Source: an uncultured Dyadobacter sp. (lineage in GTDB: Bacteria; Bacteroidota; Bacteroidia; Cytophagales; Spirosomataceae). Taken from it: a stretch of DNA of 64,000 nucleotides. Below, piece after piece: positions 8,136-17,113 of the stretch; position 1 is the stretch's first letter; every line of letters starts with the position of its first letter. The position numbers and the translations under genes were made by a program. Location: NCBI RefSeq assembly GCF_946482605.1, contig NZ_CAMLSE010000032.1:28477-92476 (forward strand), read 5' to 3'. The notes below the pieces were generated by a model, which searched no databases, was not told where the DNA came from, and saw nothing but the letters and a program-made list of their open reading frames with translations.

Positions 8136-9440
8136 TCAAATGGCAGGTAGCCACCGTTTTACTTGTAATTCAAGCTGCGCCGCATTCCCGGCAGTGACGT
8201 TGACGAGAGAGAAATGGCTTTTTTCAGACAGACTTTTCCAGCGCCAGTCGAGTTGGCTGATGGTTGTGTGGCGGCCGTCCGAAAACCACCAGGCCGTTTG
8301 CAATTCATCGCTTCCCTTTTTTAAACTACCCACATAAACGATAGTGCCTCCGATGTGTTTTTCTGAAATGCGGCTGAGATGATAGCCGGAGCCAGTCCAG
8401 CAAGTGACCGGGCTGTGTTCGGTGGAATAAAATGCAGGGATCGGCTTGACATACACAACGGCGTTACGATTTTTAAACTGCGTAATGCCGTTCTTTAATC
8501 TGTTCATTTCATACTCCTTAACCTTTTCAAACGCCAGGGCCCGCGTCTTTTCAATATTCATGGAAGGTGTTTGGAATGAAAAGTATAAACAGGCTGAAAA
8601 AAGCATTAGGTGTGGTACTGCCGGTTTCGGGTGAAACGCACTGGACGTGCCGGGTTCCGGGGCCTGATATCCTGCAAATTGCCAGTGGATATACCGGGTG
8701 AGGAAAACCAGCGGTAGAAAGACGTAGACCATCAGGCAAATAATGCCGATCCAATCATGTGCCGGATTGCCGGGCGCGATAGCGAATTGTACAAGCATGA
8801 CAATGCGGGCGAGATTTGCGGAAACGTTGAGCAGGAAGGCAGCTGCCAATATTGTAAACTGCCAGAGGAATGGCAAGGATTTTCCGTCACGCCTCTGACG
8901 ATCGATCATCAGGAAGATGGCGGACAGCAATGCGAACCCGTTCATTTGCAGACCCATACATGCCGGGTCGACCGAGAATTCTGCACCGTGCAGCCAAATG
9001 CTGTTACCCGCAATGCTTACCGGAAGACCGGTTGCCCGCAACAGCGTTCCGGCCCATTCTGTGATTTCCAGGCGGATAGGAAATGTGAATACCTCGGAAG
9101 CATATTTGAATAACGGGGAGATGATCAGCAGAATTAAAAACAGCAACGCATTGAGTTTGCCAAAAAGACTTTCTGAGACAAACAGGATGGCGGTCAGCAG
9201 CAACAGGAACCGAAACGAAAGCTCTTGCCGGCAAAAGCAAATAAGCAGGAGCATTAAAACTGCGGGCGCAAGCCGCAGGCTTCGTTGCCGGGGTGGCAAT
9301 GAGACTACGAGTACCGGTATCAGCATGATTCCCATCCAGAATGTAGCGTCGCCGATCAGGTAGCCGCGGATGAAAAAAACGGTTGCCAGGCCGGCATAGG
9401 CGATAAGAAGGATGGAGCCGAGGTGTCGGTCAGTGAACAT
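8136..9440 (-). CDS. xrtN: Exosortase N (XrtN) with C-terminal EpsI-like domain
   Basis: An integral membrane transpeptidase-like sorting enzyme. From the ATG at 9440 the protein has 434 residues, with about eight membrane segments in the first 250. The exosortase catalytic triad is visible: Cys161 in VDPACMGLQMNGF, Arg212 in NLARIVML and His228 in PGNPAHDWIG. The remaining part (about 290-434) is soluble and resembles the EpsI/DUF3485 domain (VVYVKPIPAFYSTEHSPVTCW). It overlaps the upstream VIT gene by 11 bases, which ties the enzyme to that substrate. A longer start at 9476 is possible but would increase the overlap to 47 bases. Confidence 0.88.
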   Translation of the reverse strand: MFTDRHLGSILLIAYAGLATVFFIRGYLIGDATFWMGIMLIPVLVVSLPPRQRSLRLAPAVLMLLLICFCRQELSFRFLLLLTAILFVSESLFGKLNALLFLILLIISPLFKYASEVFTFPIRLEITEWAGTLLRATGLPVSIAGNSIWLHGAEFSVDPACMGLQMNGFALLSAIFLMIDRQRRDGKSLPFLWQFTILAAAFLLNVSANLARIVMLVQFAIAPGNPAHDWIGIICLMVYVFLPLVFLTRYIHWQFAGYQAPEPGTSSAFHPKPAVPHLMLFSACLYFSFQTPSMNIEKTRALAFEKVKEYEMNRLKNGITQFKNRNAVVYVKPIPAFYSTEHSPVTCWTGSGYHLSRISEKHIGGTIVYVGSLKKGSDELQTAWWFSDGRHTTISQLDWRWKSLSEKSHFSLVNVTAGNAAQLELQVKRWLPAI

Positions 9441-11994
9441 AGCGACGGAATGTGATGTAAGCGACCATGATGGCAAAGAGGATGATCAAAGCCCACTCAT
9501 GAGGCTCGGGTACCGCGCCCGACAACTTCAATGTCGCATTATCCAGGCTGTTTTTGCTCTTTCGGATATCGAACCGGTCATAATCCTTCCGGCTTTCGAG
9601 CACCACCATACTTGAAACCGGAGTGACGATATGAGCGGCTTGGGATGCAGCGACCAGTCTTGCGTTCAGCGCGGAATCGGTTTGATAGGAGCCGTCGAGG
9701 TAATGCGTGCCCAGCTGCCTGAGCATATGATTATAGGTAAAAAGCCGGAACAAATGATCTGGTGCATTGCCAGGAGCGGCGCCGCTCTTTTCCCGGATCA
9801 GGACTTGGGAGGGATCGATTCGGACAAGACTGGAATCTGTCTCGGGATCGGTCGGGAACTGATCTTTTGCCAGCATATCTCTCAACTCGTCCCAGTTCGT
9901 TCTCTTGCCGCGGATCACACGCAATTCTTTCAGGGATTTGATGTAAGGTGAAATCTCGCTGCCCACAATGAACGCGCGGACATTGCCATCGCTGCGGCCC
10001 AGTGCCTTCGCAAACGAAGTCCTTGCCAGATCGTGCAATGTAGGCGAGATTTCGGATGTTTTGGTAATGAGCATTGCATGTACCGGATCCGTTATCAGAT
10101 GGACGGGAAATAGTGAAAACCGGGAGGCTGCCAGTGTTTCAAAAACCTCATCTTTGTTTGCATCGGAAAGCGGAATAAGGCGTTCACCGGCAGCATAAGT
10201 GGGTCTTTGCTTTAAGAGTGGCCACAATTCATCGAACTCCGCTTTTGACCATGACTGGTTGATGTCCAGGTAGTAAGCCCCGGGGGTGAATTTTTCCGTT
10301 GCAGGCTTTGCCGGTTCAATGGAATAGGTTTTTCCTTGAAATGTAAAATGGCTCTGTGCCAGCGGTGTAGTCCGGAATTTCGCCTGCCATGACGACCGGT
10401 AGTCGCCTTCATAGGTAACCGATTCTATTGTAGAATGGGTTGGATCAAAAGGGATGTCCGGCTGGTTGGTGCCTTGCGGAAATTCGATTTTGATGGTTTC
10501 ATTCGCATGAGAGGCTCCCGGGCCCTTGAACCAGATATTTTCGTAAACCAACTGATCTCCGTCAAGCAGCAATGGTGTCGTCACGCCGATCCTGAACTTC
10601 CTGTTTTCCTTCGAAGTGCAGGGAAATACTTTGACTTTGACCGTATTGCCCTCCTGCCAATGTACCACGGACGGGTCGCGGCTCTCTACACCTACGATTG
10701 TCTTGTAAGCCGAATCAGCTTTGGCCTGAGACGTTAGATAAGCCTTCTCTTCCACCCCATTGATCCAGAGTGAAAGCGAACTGACCACCGAGCCCTCGGG
10801 CAGGTGAAATGTGTATAAAGCTTCTTCCTGCCAGAACGGGGAACCGGCATGATTGGCTATACTGATGGTTTTCTCGGTGTACGCGAGGCGCAGGTCGGGG
10901 TGTACGCGGGCCTGTGTCGTTACGTGGGCAGTTCGAAGGTTGCTCCCCGACCATAGTCTTTCCTGCGTATCATGGCGGGTGTCATACAGTACATTCAGTA
11001 TTTTGGTTCTATCGGCTTCGGCCATATCGATCTTGTCATTGAATAGGGAGGCAATCATGACAAGAGGGTCATGTTGCACCAGCTCACGGGAGTTGGCGCT
11101 TTCGGAGAGAAGCTGCCAGTTTTGGGACGCCATTTGGTAGGCCTGTGCACCCATCACGACTTTTCGGGTAATGGGATCGTCGTCCAGCTGTCCGGCGAGC
11201 ACGACCCAATCCGGAAGATCCTCGGTAGGTCGCATGGCAATTTCATCGATTTTGTGCCTGATCCCGGAACTGATCCAATGCCACCGTAACACGAAGCAAG
11301 CCATGAGGAGGATCGGAACGATCAATCCTGCAAAAATTGCTGCTTTAAATGTATGTATGTGCATGCGCAGTACCCGGACGTGCGTGAGCACGATTAGCAG
11401 CGGCACGAAGCTATGGCAACCCAGCCCCAATGCAAGTAAACCCAGTACGCCGACGGGGTACACCGGTGTCAGGTAAAGCGCGAAATAAGCCCATAGAATG
11501 GTGAAAACGCCCATCAGAAAGAACTGAGCCCCCCTGAGCAGCGGCGGAAGTCGTTTTTCCCAAGTGTAAACAATGGAGACGAATGCAGCAGCCATAATGC
11601 TGATGATGAGCCAAGGCGCGGACGGCTTGAAGATGGGGAAGGCCTGGTTTAGGGAAAAGCAGCTGACCAGCCAGATATTCCCGAGCAGTAAACGGTGATG
11701 TAGGAATTCCCGGGGTTGTGACTGCCAGAACATGCGGACTTTTCCCATTGCAAGCAACCAGAAAAGGTAAAGCAATGCGACTGAATAAGGGACAATGAAC
11801 AGGCCGTCACGCAGGGGTGAAAGACCTATTTTGTATTCCGAGACATAGAAAACCACTGAACTGACCAGCAAACAGCACAGTCCCAACCGGTAATCGGAAT
11901 CGAACCGCGGTAGATTTTCTTCATGTGCATCCGCTGGATTGTCCGGGGAAGGCGTTATTCCTTCATGCAGATCATAAGTAATGTTCGTTTCCAT
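9430..11994 (-). CDS. XrtN-system VIT-domain protein (exosortase substrate)
   Basis: An 854-residue protein. The N-terminal third has about seven membrane segments (roughly residues 35-270). A VIT (vault inter-alpha-trypsin) domain follows at about 370-530, with the phrases TFHLPEGSVVSSLSLWING and SYRSSW-type strands. A further extracytoplasmic region is then followed by a C-terminal sorting signal: VPEPHEWAL, a hydrophobic helix and the basic end FRRYVH. This PEP-helix-basic architecture is what exosortases recognise, and xrtN overlaps its stop codon. Other VIT proteins mediate protein interactions, but the role of this family is unknown. A GTACTTTG inverted repeat lies 16-36 bases before the start. 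Confidence 0.85.
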   Translation of the reverse strand: METNITYDLHEGITPSPDNPADAHEENLPRFDSDYRLGLCCLLVSSVVFYVSEYKIGLSPLRDGLFIVPYSVALLYLFWLLAMGKVRMFWQSQPREFLHHRLLLGNIWLVSCFSLNQAFPIFKPSAPWLIISIMAAAFVSIVYTWEKRLPPLLRGAQFFLMGVFTILWAYFALYLTPVYPVGVLGLLALGLGCHSFVPLLIVLTHVRVLRMHIHTFKAAIFAGLIVPILLMACFVLRWHWISSGIRHKIDEIAMRPTEDLPDWVVLAGQLDDDPITRKVVMGAQAYQMASQNWQLLSESANSRELVQHDPLVMIASLFNDKIDMAEADRTKILNVLYDTRHDTQERLWSGSNLRTAHVTTQARVHPDLRLAYTEKTISIANHAGSPFWQEEALYTFHLPEGSVVSSLSLWINGVEEKAYLTSQAKADSAYKTIVGVESRDPSVVHWQEGNTVKVKVFPCTSKENRKFRIGVTTPLLLDGDQLVYENIWFKGPGASHANETIKIEFPQGTNQPDIPFDPTHSTIESVTYEGDYRSSWQAKFRTTPLAQSHFTFQGKTYSIEPAKPATEKFTPGAYYLDINQSWSKAEFDELWPLLKQRPTYAAGERLIPLSDANKDEVFETLAASRFSLFPVHLITDPVHAMLITKTSEISPTLHDLARTSFAKALGRSDGNVRAFIVGSEISPYIKSLKELRVIRGKRTNWDELRDMLAKDQFPTDPETDSSLVRIDPSQVLIREKSGAAPGNAPDHLFRLFTYNHMLRQLGTHYLDGSYQTDSALNARLVAASQAAHIVTPVSSMVVLESRKDYDRFDIRKSKNSLDNATLKLSGAVPEPHEWALIILFAIMVAYITFRRYVH

Positions 11995-12009
11995 GTTGCT
12001 AAATTAAAA

Positions 12010-12030
12010 GTACTTTGAACTGCAAAGTAC
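12010..12030. promoter_or_regulatory. Perfect 8-base inverted repeat upstream of the VIT/xrtN genes
   Basis: GTACTTTG, five bases, then CAAAGTAC: a perfect 8-base palindrome 16-36 bases upstream of the ATG at 11994. Its position fits an operator overlapping the core promoter or leader of the VIT-xrtN operon. No cognate regulator is encoded nearby. Confidence 0.55.
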
Positions 12031-12115
12031 AGACATGAAAACGAACAAACCAACAGGTCCGGTGAAATTTATTCAAGTGGAACTTGTTCGTTATTATCCG
12101 GCGGGGAAAGCCTGT

Positions 12116-12703
12116 TTAGGGTTTCGGCGGGTTGATCATAATGTGTGCACGGTGCGTGCCGGGATCCATGATCCAGGGCATACCGGGAACATCAGGCTTC
12201 AATGGAAGACCGGTGCTTTCGGCCGTGGCGAAGGGTATATACACCACATACCGGAGGTAGCCATTTTTAAGAGCGCCGGTAGCTGCGTCATAATTGTCTT
12301 TCGATCCCGACAAGACGTATAATGTAGAGGATTGTTTCGGCATTTTCAGTGTTCCGTCCTTCACCTCCTTTTCTCGGATGTCGAAAATCTGCTTGGGATT
12401 CTTTCCTTCCTTTGCCAGTGCGCGGCCACGCTCCATAAAAGGTTCGAGGTCAGCAAAGTAGCATGATACGTTGATGTCTTCTTTTTTAGGGTCGTCAGCC
12501 AGGCAAACGAAATCGTTGCTGCCCTCACGGAGGATCTTGAATGTGCCGTCGGATCCGTAGCCATACACTTTCGCACCAGCCTGTTTATCAGAGGGTGCCG
12601 CCATGACGGCCGTTTTGATCTGGACATCCGTGGCGGGAATGTTCTGAGCCGATACCTCCGCCGCGAGGCAGAGCGCAATGCAAGAAAAAAAAGTCTTGTT
12701 CAT
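12116..12703 (-). CDS. Secreted protein of unknown function
   Basis: A 195-residue protein with a signal peptide (MNKTFFSCIALCLAAEVSAQ). The mature part has two cysteines (VCLADDP and VSCYFADLE) that could form a disulfide, and a conserved-looking tail with GMPWIMDPGTHRAHIMI. No catalytic motif is recognised. It is transcribed in the direction of the VIT/xrtN genes, but a 121-base gap with its own inverted repeat separates them. It is divergent from the large haem protein at 12831. The signal peptide is certain, the function is not. Confidence 0.65.
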   Translation of the reverse strand: MNKTFFSCIALCLAAEVSAQNIPATDVQIKTAVMAAPSDKQAGAKVYGYGSDGTFKILREGSNDFVCLADDPKKEDINVSCYFADLEPFMERGRALAKEGKNPKQIFDIREKEVKDGTLKMPKQSSTLYVLSGSKDNYDAATGALKNGYLRYVVYIPFATAESTGLPLKPDVPGMPWIMDPGTHRAHIMINPPKP

Positions 12704-12830
12704 GATAGTAAATGTGAGTCGGTGGTCTCTTATAAACTAAATAAAATTATTATTGTAAAAATGACACTTTTAGGCTTTGATTCAGGCGTAATGCTTTCTG
12801 ATTCAAGACCTGACAACGCCCGATTTACCC

Positions 12831-15800
12831 ATGAATTTAAAAAAATCGCTTATCCTCTTTCCAGCCGGTTGCCTGCTGGCCGGTCTGATGGTCGCCTCGT
12901 ATCAACATTCGAATCCGAGCACCCTTGACGCGGCGACTGCCGATACGCTCTATAAAGATCTTTCCGATACGCAAAAGCGGTCTTCGCGATATGCTGTGGC
13001 TGGTCTGACTGTCGCCAATGGACTGGAAGCTACCCTTTTTGCTTCGGAGCCGACGATCACCAACCCCACCAACATCGACGTTGATCATTTGGGGCGCGTG
13101 TGGGTTTGCGAGGCCTACAATTACCGTCCGGCTATCAATGGCAATCCTACCAAGAATGAAGGGGATCGCATTGTCGTGCTGGAAGATACCAATGGAGACG
13201 GCAAGTCGGATAAATCGACGGTTTTTTATCAAGGCAAAGAAATCAATGCGCCGTTGGGGGTTTGGGTGATGGGCAACAAGGTGATTGTTTCCCAAAGTCC
13301 GTATGTATGGCTCTTCACCGATGAGGATGGTGATTTAAAAGCAGATAAAAAAGAAGTCATTTTTGAAGGAATAGGTGGTGATCAGCATGATCACGGAATG
13401 CATGCTTTCGTGTTTGGACCGGATGGTAAATTGTATTTCAATTTCGGGAACGAAGGTGGTCACTTACTCGATGGAAAAGGGAACCCTGTTGTTGGGAAAA
13501 ACGGGCAACCGATCGATTTTAAAAAACTGAAACAGGGGATGGTCTTCCGCTGTGACCCTGATTTTACCAATATTGAAGCGCTGGGTAACAATTTCCGTAA
13601 CAACTACGAAGTTGCTGTGGATAGTTATGGCACCATGTGGCAATCGGATAATGACGACGACGGCAATAAAGGCGTGCGCATCAATTACGTCATGCAGCAC
13701 GGTAATTATGGTTATACCGACGAAATGACGGGTGCCGGCTGGCGTGCGAACCGGACCAATATGGAAGATTCCATTCCGTACCGTCACTGGCATTTGAATG
13801 ATCCGGGTGTGGTGCCAAACCTGTTACAGACCGGTTCGGGCTCTCCCACCGGGATGGTAATATATGAAGGCAAGCTGTTGCCTAAGGAATTCTGGGGCCA
13901 GATGATCCATTGTGAGCCAGGCCATAATGTGGTGCGTTCCTATCCGGTTGAAAAAGCGGGCGCTGGCTATAAGGCCGGGATAGTCAATATTGTCGATGGA
14001 AAAAGAGACCAATGGTTCCGTCCATCCGACGTATGCGTGGCCCCGGACGGCTCCTTGCTGGTTTCCGATTGGTACGATCCCGGGGTAGGTGGTCACCAGG
14101 CAGGGGATCAGGCCAAAGGTCGTATCTACCGCATAGCGCCCGTCAATACGCCTTGTCGCATTCCTAAGTCAGATTTGACCACTGTGCAAGGTGCGCTTGA
14201 AGCATTGCAAGGGCCGAGTCTTTCAGTGCGCTACCAGGCCTGGAATGCATTGAATGTAATGGGCGCGAAGGCAGCCCCATCATTGGAGAAACTCTTCGCA
14301 GATAAAAAAGCCGAACCCCGCATGCGTGCGAGAGCGATGTGGCTTTTGAGCAAATGGGCGATCACAGCAAAGAAAACCGTTGACATGGCGGTGAAAGATG
14401 CCAATCCTGACCTGCGCATTGCAGGCCTGCGTGCGGCGGGGGAATCCAGCCATCTCGACGTGATCAGTTATATCAAAGTACTAGCCAAAGATCCCGACCC
14501 GCAAGTACGCCGCGAATGCGCATTAGCCCTGTACCATAGCAGCTCGGCCGAGGCGCCGGCACTTTGGGCCCAGCTCGCGCAGCAATACGATGGTAAGGAT
14601 CGCTGGTATCTGGAAGCGCTGGGAATAGGTGCGGATGGCCAGTGGGACACGTTCTTCAAAGCCTGGCTCAACAAAGCAGGCGCGAATCCCGTTGCGACGC
14701 AAGCTGGAAAAGACATCGTGTGGCGCGCCCGTGGAAAAGAATCCGTGCAGCTGCTGGCCTCCCTGGCCGGTGATCCGGCTGTCGATCTGAAAAGCCGGTT
14801 ACGGTACTTCCGGGCGTTCGACTTCAACCCTGCTGCTCAGGAAAAATCACTGGCATTGCTTAAAATCATGAAAGGCACGGCGGCGGACCAGGATAAGGTC
14901 AATGAACTGGCATTGCGCCATCTCGATCCGGCATTTGTAAAGCAAAATGCCGAGGCTATGGCCGCATTGAAGAAAATGCTGGATGCGTCGTACGGAACGC
15001 AGGTTTATCTGGAGTTGGTAGCTAAGTATGAACTGGCGTCGGAGAATGATCGCCTTTTGCAGATGGCGATCCAGCAATCCTCGTCACGGACAGGCGGAGC
15101 GGCAGCTTCTCAGCTCATGAAGCAAGGCGGCGCATCAGCCGTATGGAAAGTGGTCAAAGGCGGGGATAGAGCGCAGAGCAATAGTGTCTTGACCTCGCTG
15201 AAATCTGTCGGAAGCAAGGATGCGGTGGAAATCCTGAAAACTGTTGCTACCGATAATGCCTACGACGAAGGGACGCGTGTGACGGCAGCTAAGTCGCTCG
15301 GCGGGACTATGAGCGGGGAGGATCAGGTATTGGTGCTTTTGAAGGAAGGCAAACTGAGCGGCAATGCTAAAACGGCAGCGGTTCAGGGATTGGCGGGAGC
15401 CTGGCGCAAATCGGTGAAAACGGAAGCTGCCAAATACCTCGAGGGCGAGACTGCGATCGCACGCAAGCACCCGGAAGTAAAGCAACTAGTGGGGATGAAA
15501 GGTGATATTGGCAAAGGTAAGCAGGTCTTCACTTCCTACTGTTCGGTTTGTCACCAGGTGAATGGGGAAGGCATGGATTTTGGGCCCAAACTTTCTGAAA
15601 TCGGCAGCAAACTGCCTAAGGAAGCGCAATATGCAGCTATTTTCGACCCAAGCGCCGGAATCGGTTTTGGCTATGAAGGGTTCGAGGTGACATTGAAAGA
15701 TGGGACTACTGTTTCGGGGGTAGTTTCCAGCAAAACAGAAACAGATCTGATCCTTAAATTCCCCGGCGGCTCCACGCAGGAATACAAAATGTCGCAAGTG

Positions 15801-15914
15801 AAATCGATAAAACAACTCAAAGATTCGATGATGCCTGCTGGCTTGCAGGATGCGATGACTACCGAGGAACTGGTGAGCCTGGTGGATTATTTGAGTAGTT
15901 TGAAGAAGAAATAA
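12831..15914 (+). CDS. PVC-type propeller/HEAT protein with c-type haem domain
   Basis: A 1027-residue exported protein. A signal segment (FPAGCLLAGLMVASYQ) might be a lipoprotein signal with Cys14, although proline at -3 is atypical. Residues about 50-440 form a membrane-bound-dehydrogenase-type beta-propeller (IDVDHLGRVWVCEAYNYRP, DTNGDGKSD, FVFGPDGKLYFNFGN, VAPDGSLLVSDWYDPG). About 450-860 is HEAT-like (DPDPQVRRECALALYHS). The C-terminus holds a CSVCH haem site (C904-H908) and a possible distal methionine in KDSMMPAGL. Proteins of this type are thought to act as redox enzymes on carbohydrates. It is paralogous to the gene at 17114. Confidence 0.85.
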   Translation: MNLKKSLILFPAGCLLAGLMVASYQHSNPSTLDAATADTLYKDLSDTQKRSSRYAVAGLTVANGLEATLFASEPTITNPTNIDVDHLGRVWVCEAYNYRPAINGNPTKNEGDRIVVLEDTNGDGKSDKSTVFYQGKEINAPLGVWVMGNKVIVSQSPYVWLFTDEDGDLKADKKEVIFEGIGGDQHDHGMHAFVFGPDGKLYFNFGNEGGHLLDGKGNPVVGKNGQPIDFKKLKQGMVFRCDPDFTNIEALGNNFRNNYEVAVDSYGTMWQSDNDDDGNKGVRINYVMQHGNYGYTDEMTGAGWRANRTNMEDSIPYRHWHLNDPGVVPNLLQTGSGSPTGMVIYEGKLLPKEFWGQMIHCEPGHNVVRSYPVEKAGAGYKAGIVNIVDGKRDQWFRPSDVCVAPDGSLLVSDWYDPGVGGHQAGDQAKGRIYRIAPVNTPCRIPKSDLTTVQGALEALQGPSLSVRYQAWNALNVMGAKAAPSLEKLFADKKAEPRMRARAMWLLSKWAITAKKTVDMAVKDANPDLRIAGLRAAGESSHLDVISYIKVLAKDPDPQVRRECALALYHSSSAEAPALWAQLAQQYDGKDRWYLEALGIGADGQWDTFFKAWLNKAGANPVATQAGKDIVWRARGKESVQLLASLAGDPAVDLKSRLRYFRAFDFNPAAQEKSLALLKIMKGTAADQDKVNELALRHLDPAFVKQNAEAMAALKKMLDASYGTQVYLELVAKYELASENDRLLQMAIQQSSSRTGGAAASQLMKQGGASAVWKVVKGGDRAQSNSVLTSLKSVGSKDAVEILKTVATDNAYDEGTRVTAAKSLGGTMSGEDQVLVLLKEGKLSGNAKTAAVQGLAGAWRKSVKTEAAKYLEGETAIARKHPEVKQLVGMKGDIGKGKQVFTSYCSVCHQVNGEGMDFGPKLSEIGSKLPKEAQYAAIFDPSAGIGFGYEGFEVTLKDGTTVSGVVSSKTETDLILKFPGGSTQEYKMSQVKSIKQLKDSMMPAGLQDAMTTEELVSLVDYLSSLKKK

Positions 15915-15918
15915 AGTG

Positions 15919-15951
15919 AATGAGGAGCCTTCTTCCGGCTCCTCATTTTTT
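15919..15951 (+). terminator. Rho-independent terminator
   Basis: AATGAGGAGCC pairs with GGCTCCTCATT around a seven-to-eight-base loop, followed by a T run. It lies four bases after the stop of the haem protein gene and touches the 3' end of the convergent small gene at 15951. Confidence 0.85.
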
Positions 15952-16211
15952 CATCTATCAATTTTGGCCCATAGCTTCATGCTCTCATATTCGGTCATAA
16001 TTTTTTTGAACTCATCATGCGATTGCCTGGACTTTTCAAGTACATATGCTGAAAATTTTTGCATAGCATCTCCCAGATATTTTTTGTCCTCCTGCGATGC
16101 AGTTTTGTAAAAAGCCAGCCAATCATCGCCCGCTTTTTCAATCGATGCTTCTGTTTTTGCATCGTATAATGCCTGAATCAGCTGTTCTCTTCCCATTTCT
16201 TTTCTGGTCAT
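15951..16211 (-). CDS. Small helical protein of unknown function
   Basis: An 86-residue, highly charged, probably all-helical protein (MTRKEMGREQLIQALYDAK at the start, YESMKLWAKIDR at the end). Its ATG overlaps by one base the stop codon of an upstream frame (TAATG), the usual sign of translational coupling, but that partner is truncated. It lies in the patch bounded by a 45-base duplication, so this DNA may have been inserted recently. No family is recognised. Confidence 0.5.
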   Translation of the reverse strand: MTRKEMGREQLIQALYDAKTEASIEKAGDDWLAFYKTASQEDKKYLGDAMQKFSAYVLEKSRQSHDEFKKIMTEYESMKLWAKIDR

Positions 16212-16309
16212 TATTTTAATTCTCTTAACACTTTTTTCAAGATTTCAATTTCTTCATCGAGGCTTTGTAAGTGATCTAAACTAAACGAAGCAAGTTGAGT
16301 GCACCTGAG
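16211..16309 (-). pseudogene. Truncated remnant of a small gene coupled to the 86-residue protein
   Basis: On the minus strand a frame codes for about 32 residues ending in LDEEIEILKKVLRELK and a TAA that overlaps the next ATG. Reading upstream, it enters the copied 3' end of the haem-protein gene at 16310 and hits a stop at 16319-16321. No start codon precedes it in unique sequence, so only a C-terminal tail remains. The break coincides with the duplication boundary. The call as a remnant is inference from frame and coupling. Confidence 0.45.
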
Positions 16310-16354
16310 CTGGTGAGCCTAGTGGATTATTTGAGTAGTTTGAAAAAGAAATAA
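16310..16354 (+). repeat. 45-base copy of the 3' end of the haem-protein gene
   Basis: The sequence matches 15870-15914, the last codons and stop of the 1027-residue gene, at 43 of 45 positions, with differences at 16321 and 16344. The copy lies 440 bases downstream in direct orientation and lacks the terminator that follows the original. The two copies bracket the small minus-strand genes. Confidence 0.9.
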
Positions 16355-16461
16355 AAGCATCGCTAAAAATTTTAACTAAGAAGCACGTTACCTCGCCAGT
16401 GTTGCGACGTCTAAATGATGTCCGCGTTGGCGGGGCGACTTATTTTGTTTAAATTTAACTT

Positions 16462-16719
16462 ATGGCGACGATGAAAATACAGATTGAAAAAAATGAGGAT
16501 CTGACTGTATTAGAAAAGGTTCTGGCTGAATTGGGCTTAGCGTACAGTTATGAAGAGACCGATCATTCTGTAAGCGGTATTTCTCCCGAAGCTTTGAATA
16601 GCATTCAAGAGGGTTTGAAGGATCTTCACGACGGACGTGTTCTCAGTCATGGCGAGGCAATGGAACGGGTCGATAGTAAGATTGCTCAAATGCGCGCGAA
16701 ATATGCGAGTAGGGTATGA
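16462..16719 (+). CDS. Antitoxin of a second RelE/ParE-type pair
   Basis: An 85-residue acidic protein (MATMKIQIEKNEDLTVLEKVL, then ISPEALNSIQEGLKDLHDGRVLSHGEAMERVDSKIAQ). The C-terminal half, with LSHGEAM, resembles the toxin-binding part of many small antitoxins. It overlaps the toxin gene by 17 bases. The upstream sequence contains an inverted repeat (CCTCGCCA at about 16391 with TGGCGGGG at about 16428) that could be an autoregulatory operator or a terminator of earlier genes. Confidence 0.7.
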   Translation: MATMKIQIEKNEDLTVLEKVLAELGLAYSYEETDHSVSGISPEALNSIQEGLKDLHDGRVLSHGEAMERVDSKIAQMRAKYASRV

Positions 16720-17011
16720 GCTTGAATGGACGGAGCGTGCAGTGAACGACTATGAGCATCTTGCCGAGTATCTGTTTGAAGAATGGGGCGAAGGGATAGC
16801 ACTGCGTGTACTCGATGAATTGAGCTACCAAATTCGTCGGATTCGGGATACTCCGTTACAATTTCCCGTTGTTGATTTGGAAAACCACATTCGGCGCTGT
16901 GTCGCCTCGCCTCAGACATCAATATTTTTTGTAATGCGAGCCGACAAGATCGCATTGTTGTCAATCTTTGACAATCGTCTTGATCCGAAAAAACGGCCAG
17001 GAGTACATTGA
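16703..17011 (+). CDS. RelE/ParE-superfamily toxin (plasmid-stabilisation type)
   Basis: A 102-residue protein: ELEWTERAVNDYEHLAEYLFEEWGE at the start is the ParE helix pair, then QIRRIRDTPLQFPVV and a terminal strand ALLSIFDNRLDPKK. The frame opens at 16637, but the ATG at 16703 gives the standard toxin start and a 17-base overlap with the antitoxin. Its cellular target (gyrase or mRNA) cannot be read from the sequence. Unlike the pair at 4669-5201, this one is on the plus strand, and the sequences differ, so the two modules look independent. Confidence 0.75.
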   Translation: MRVGYELEWTERAVNDYEHLAEYLFEEWGEGIALRVLDELSYQIRRIRDTPLQFPVVDLENHIRRCVASPQTSIFFVMRADKIALLSIFDNRLDPKKRPGVH

Positions 17012-17113
17012 GATGTCGTCCTGCGGTAACTTCCAAAACTTCTTTTCTTTATTCAGGAAACATGAGGTATTTTTATCCGTTTTTTGAATAGTCTGCATCA
17101 TCGAAAATTTGTT

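Noticed and set aside
15915..16309. Insertion sequence between the two copies of the 45-base repeat
   Set aside because: No transposase, inverted terminal repeats or short target duplication was seen; 45 bases is too long for a typical IS target duplication.
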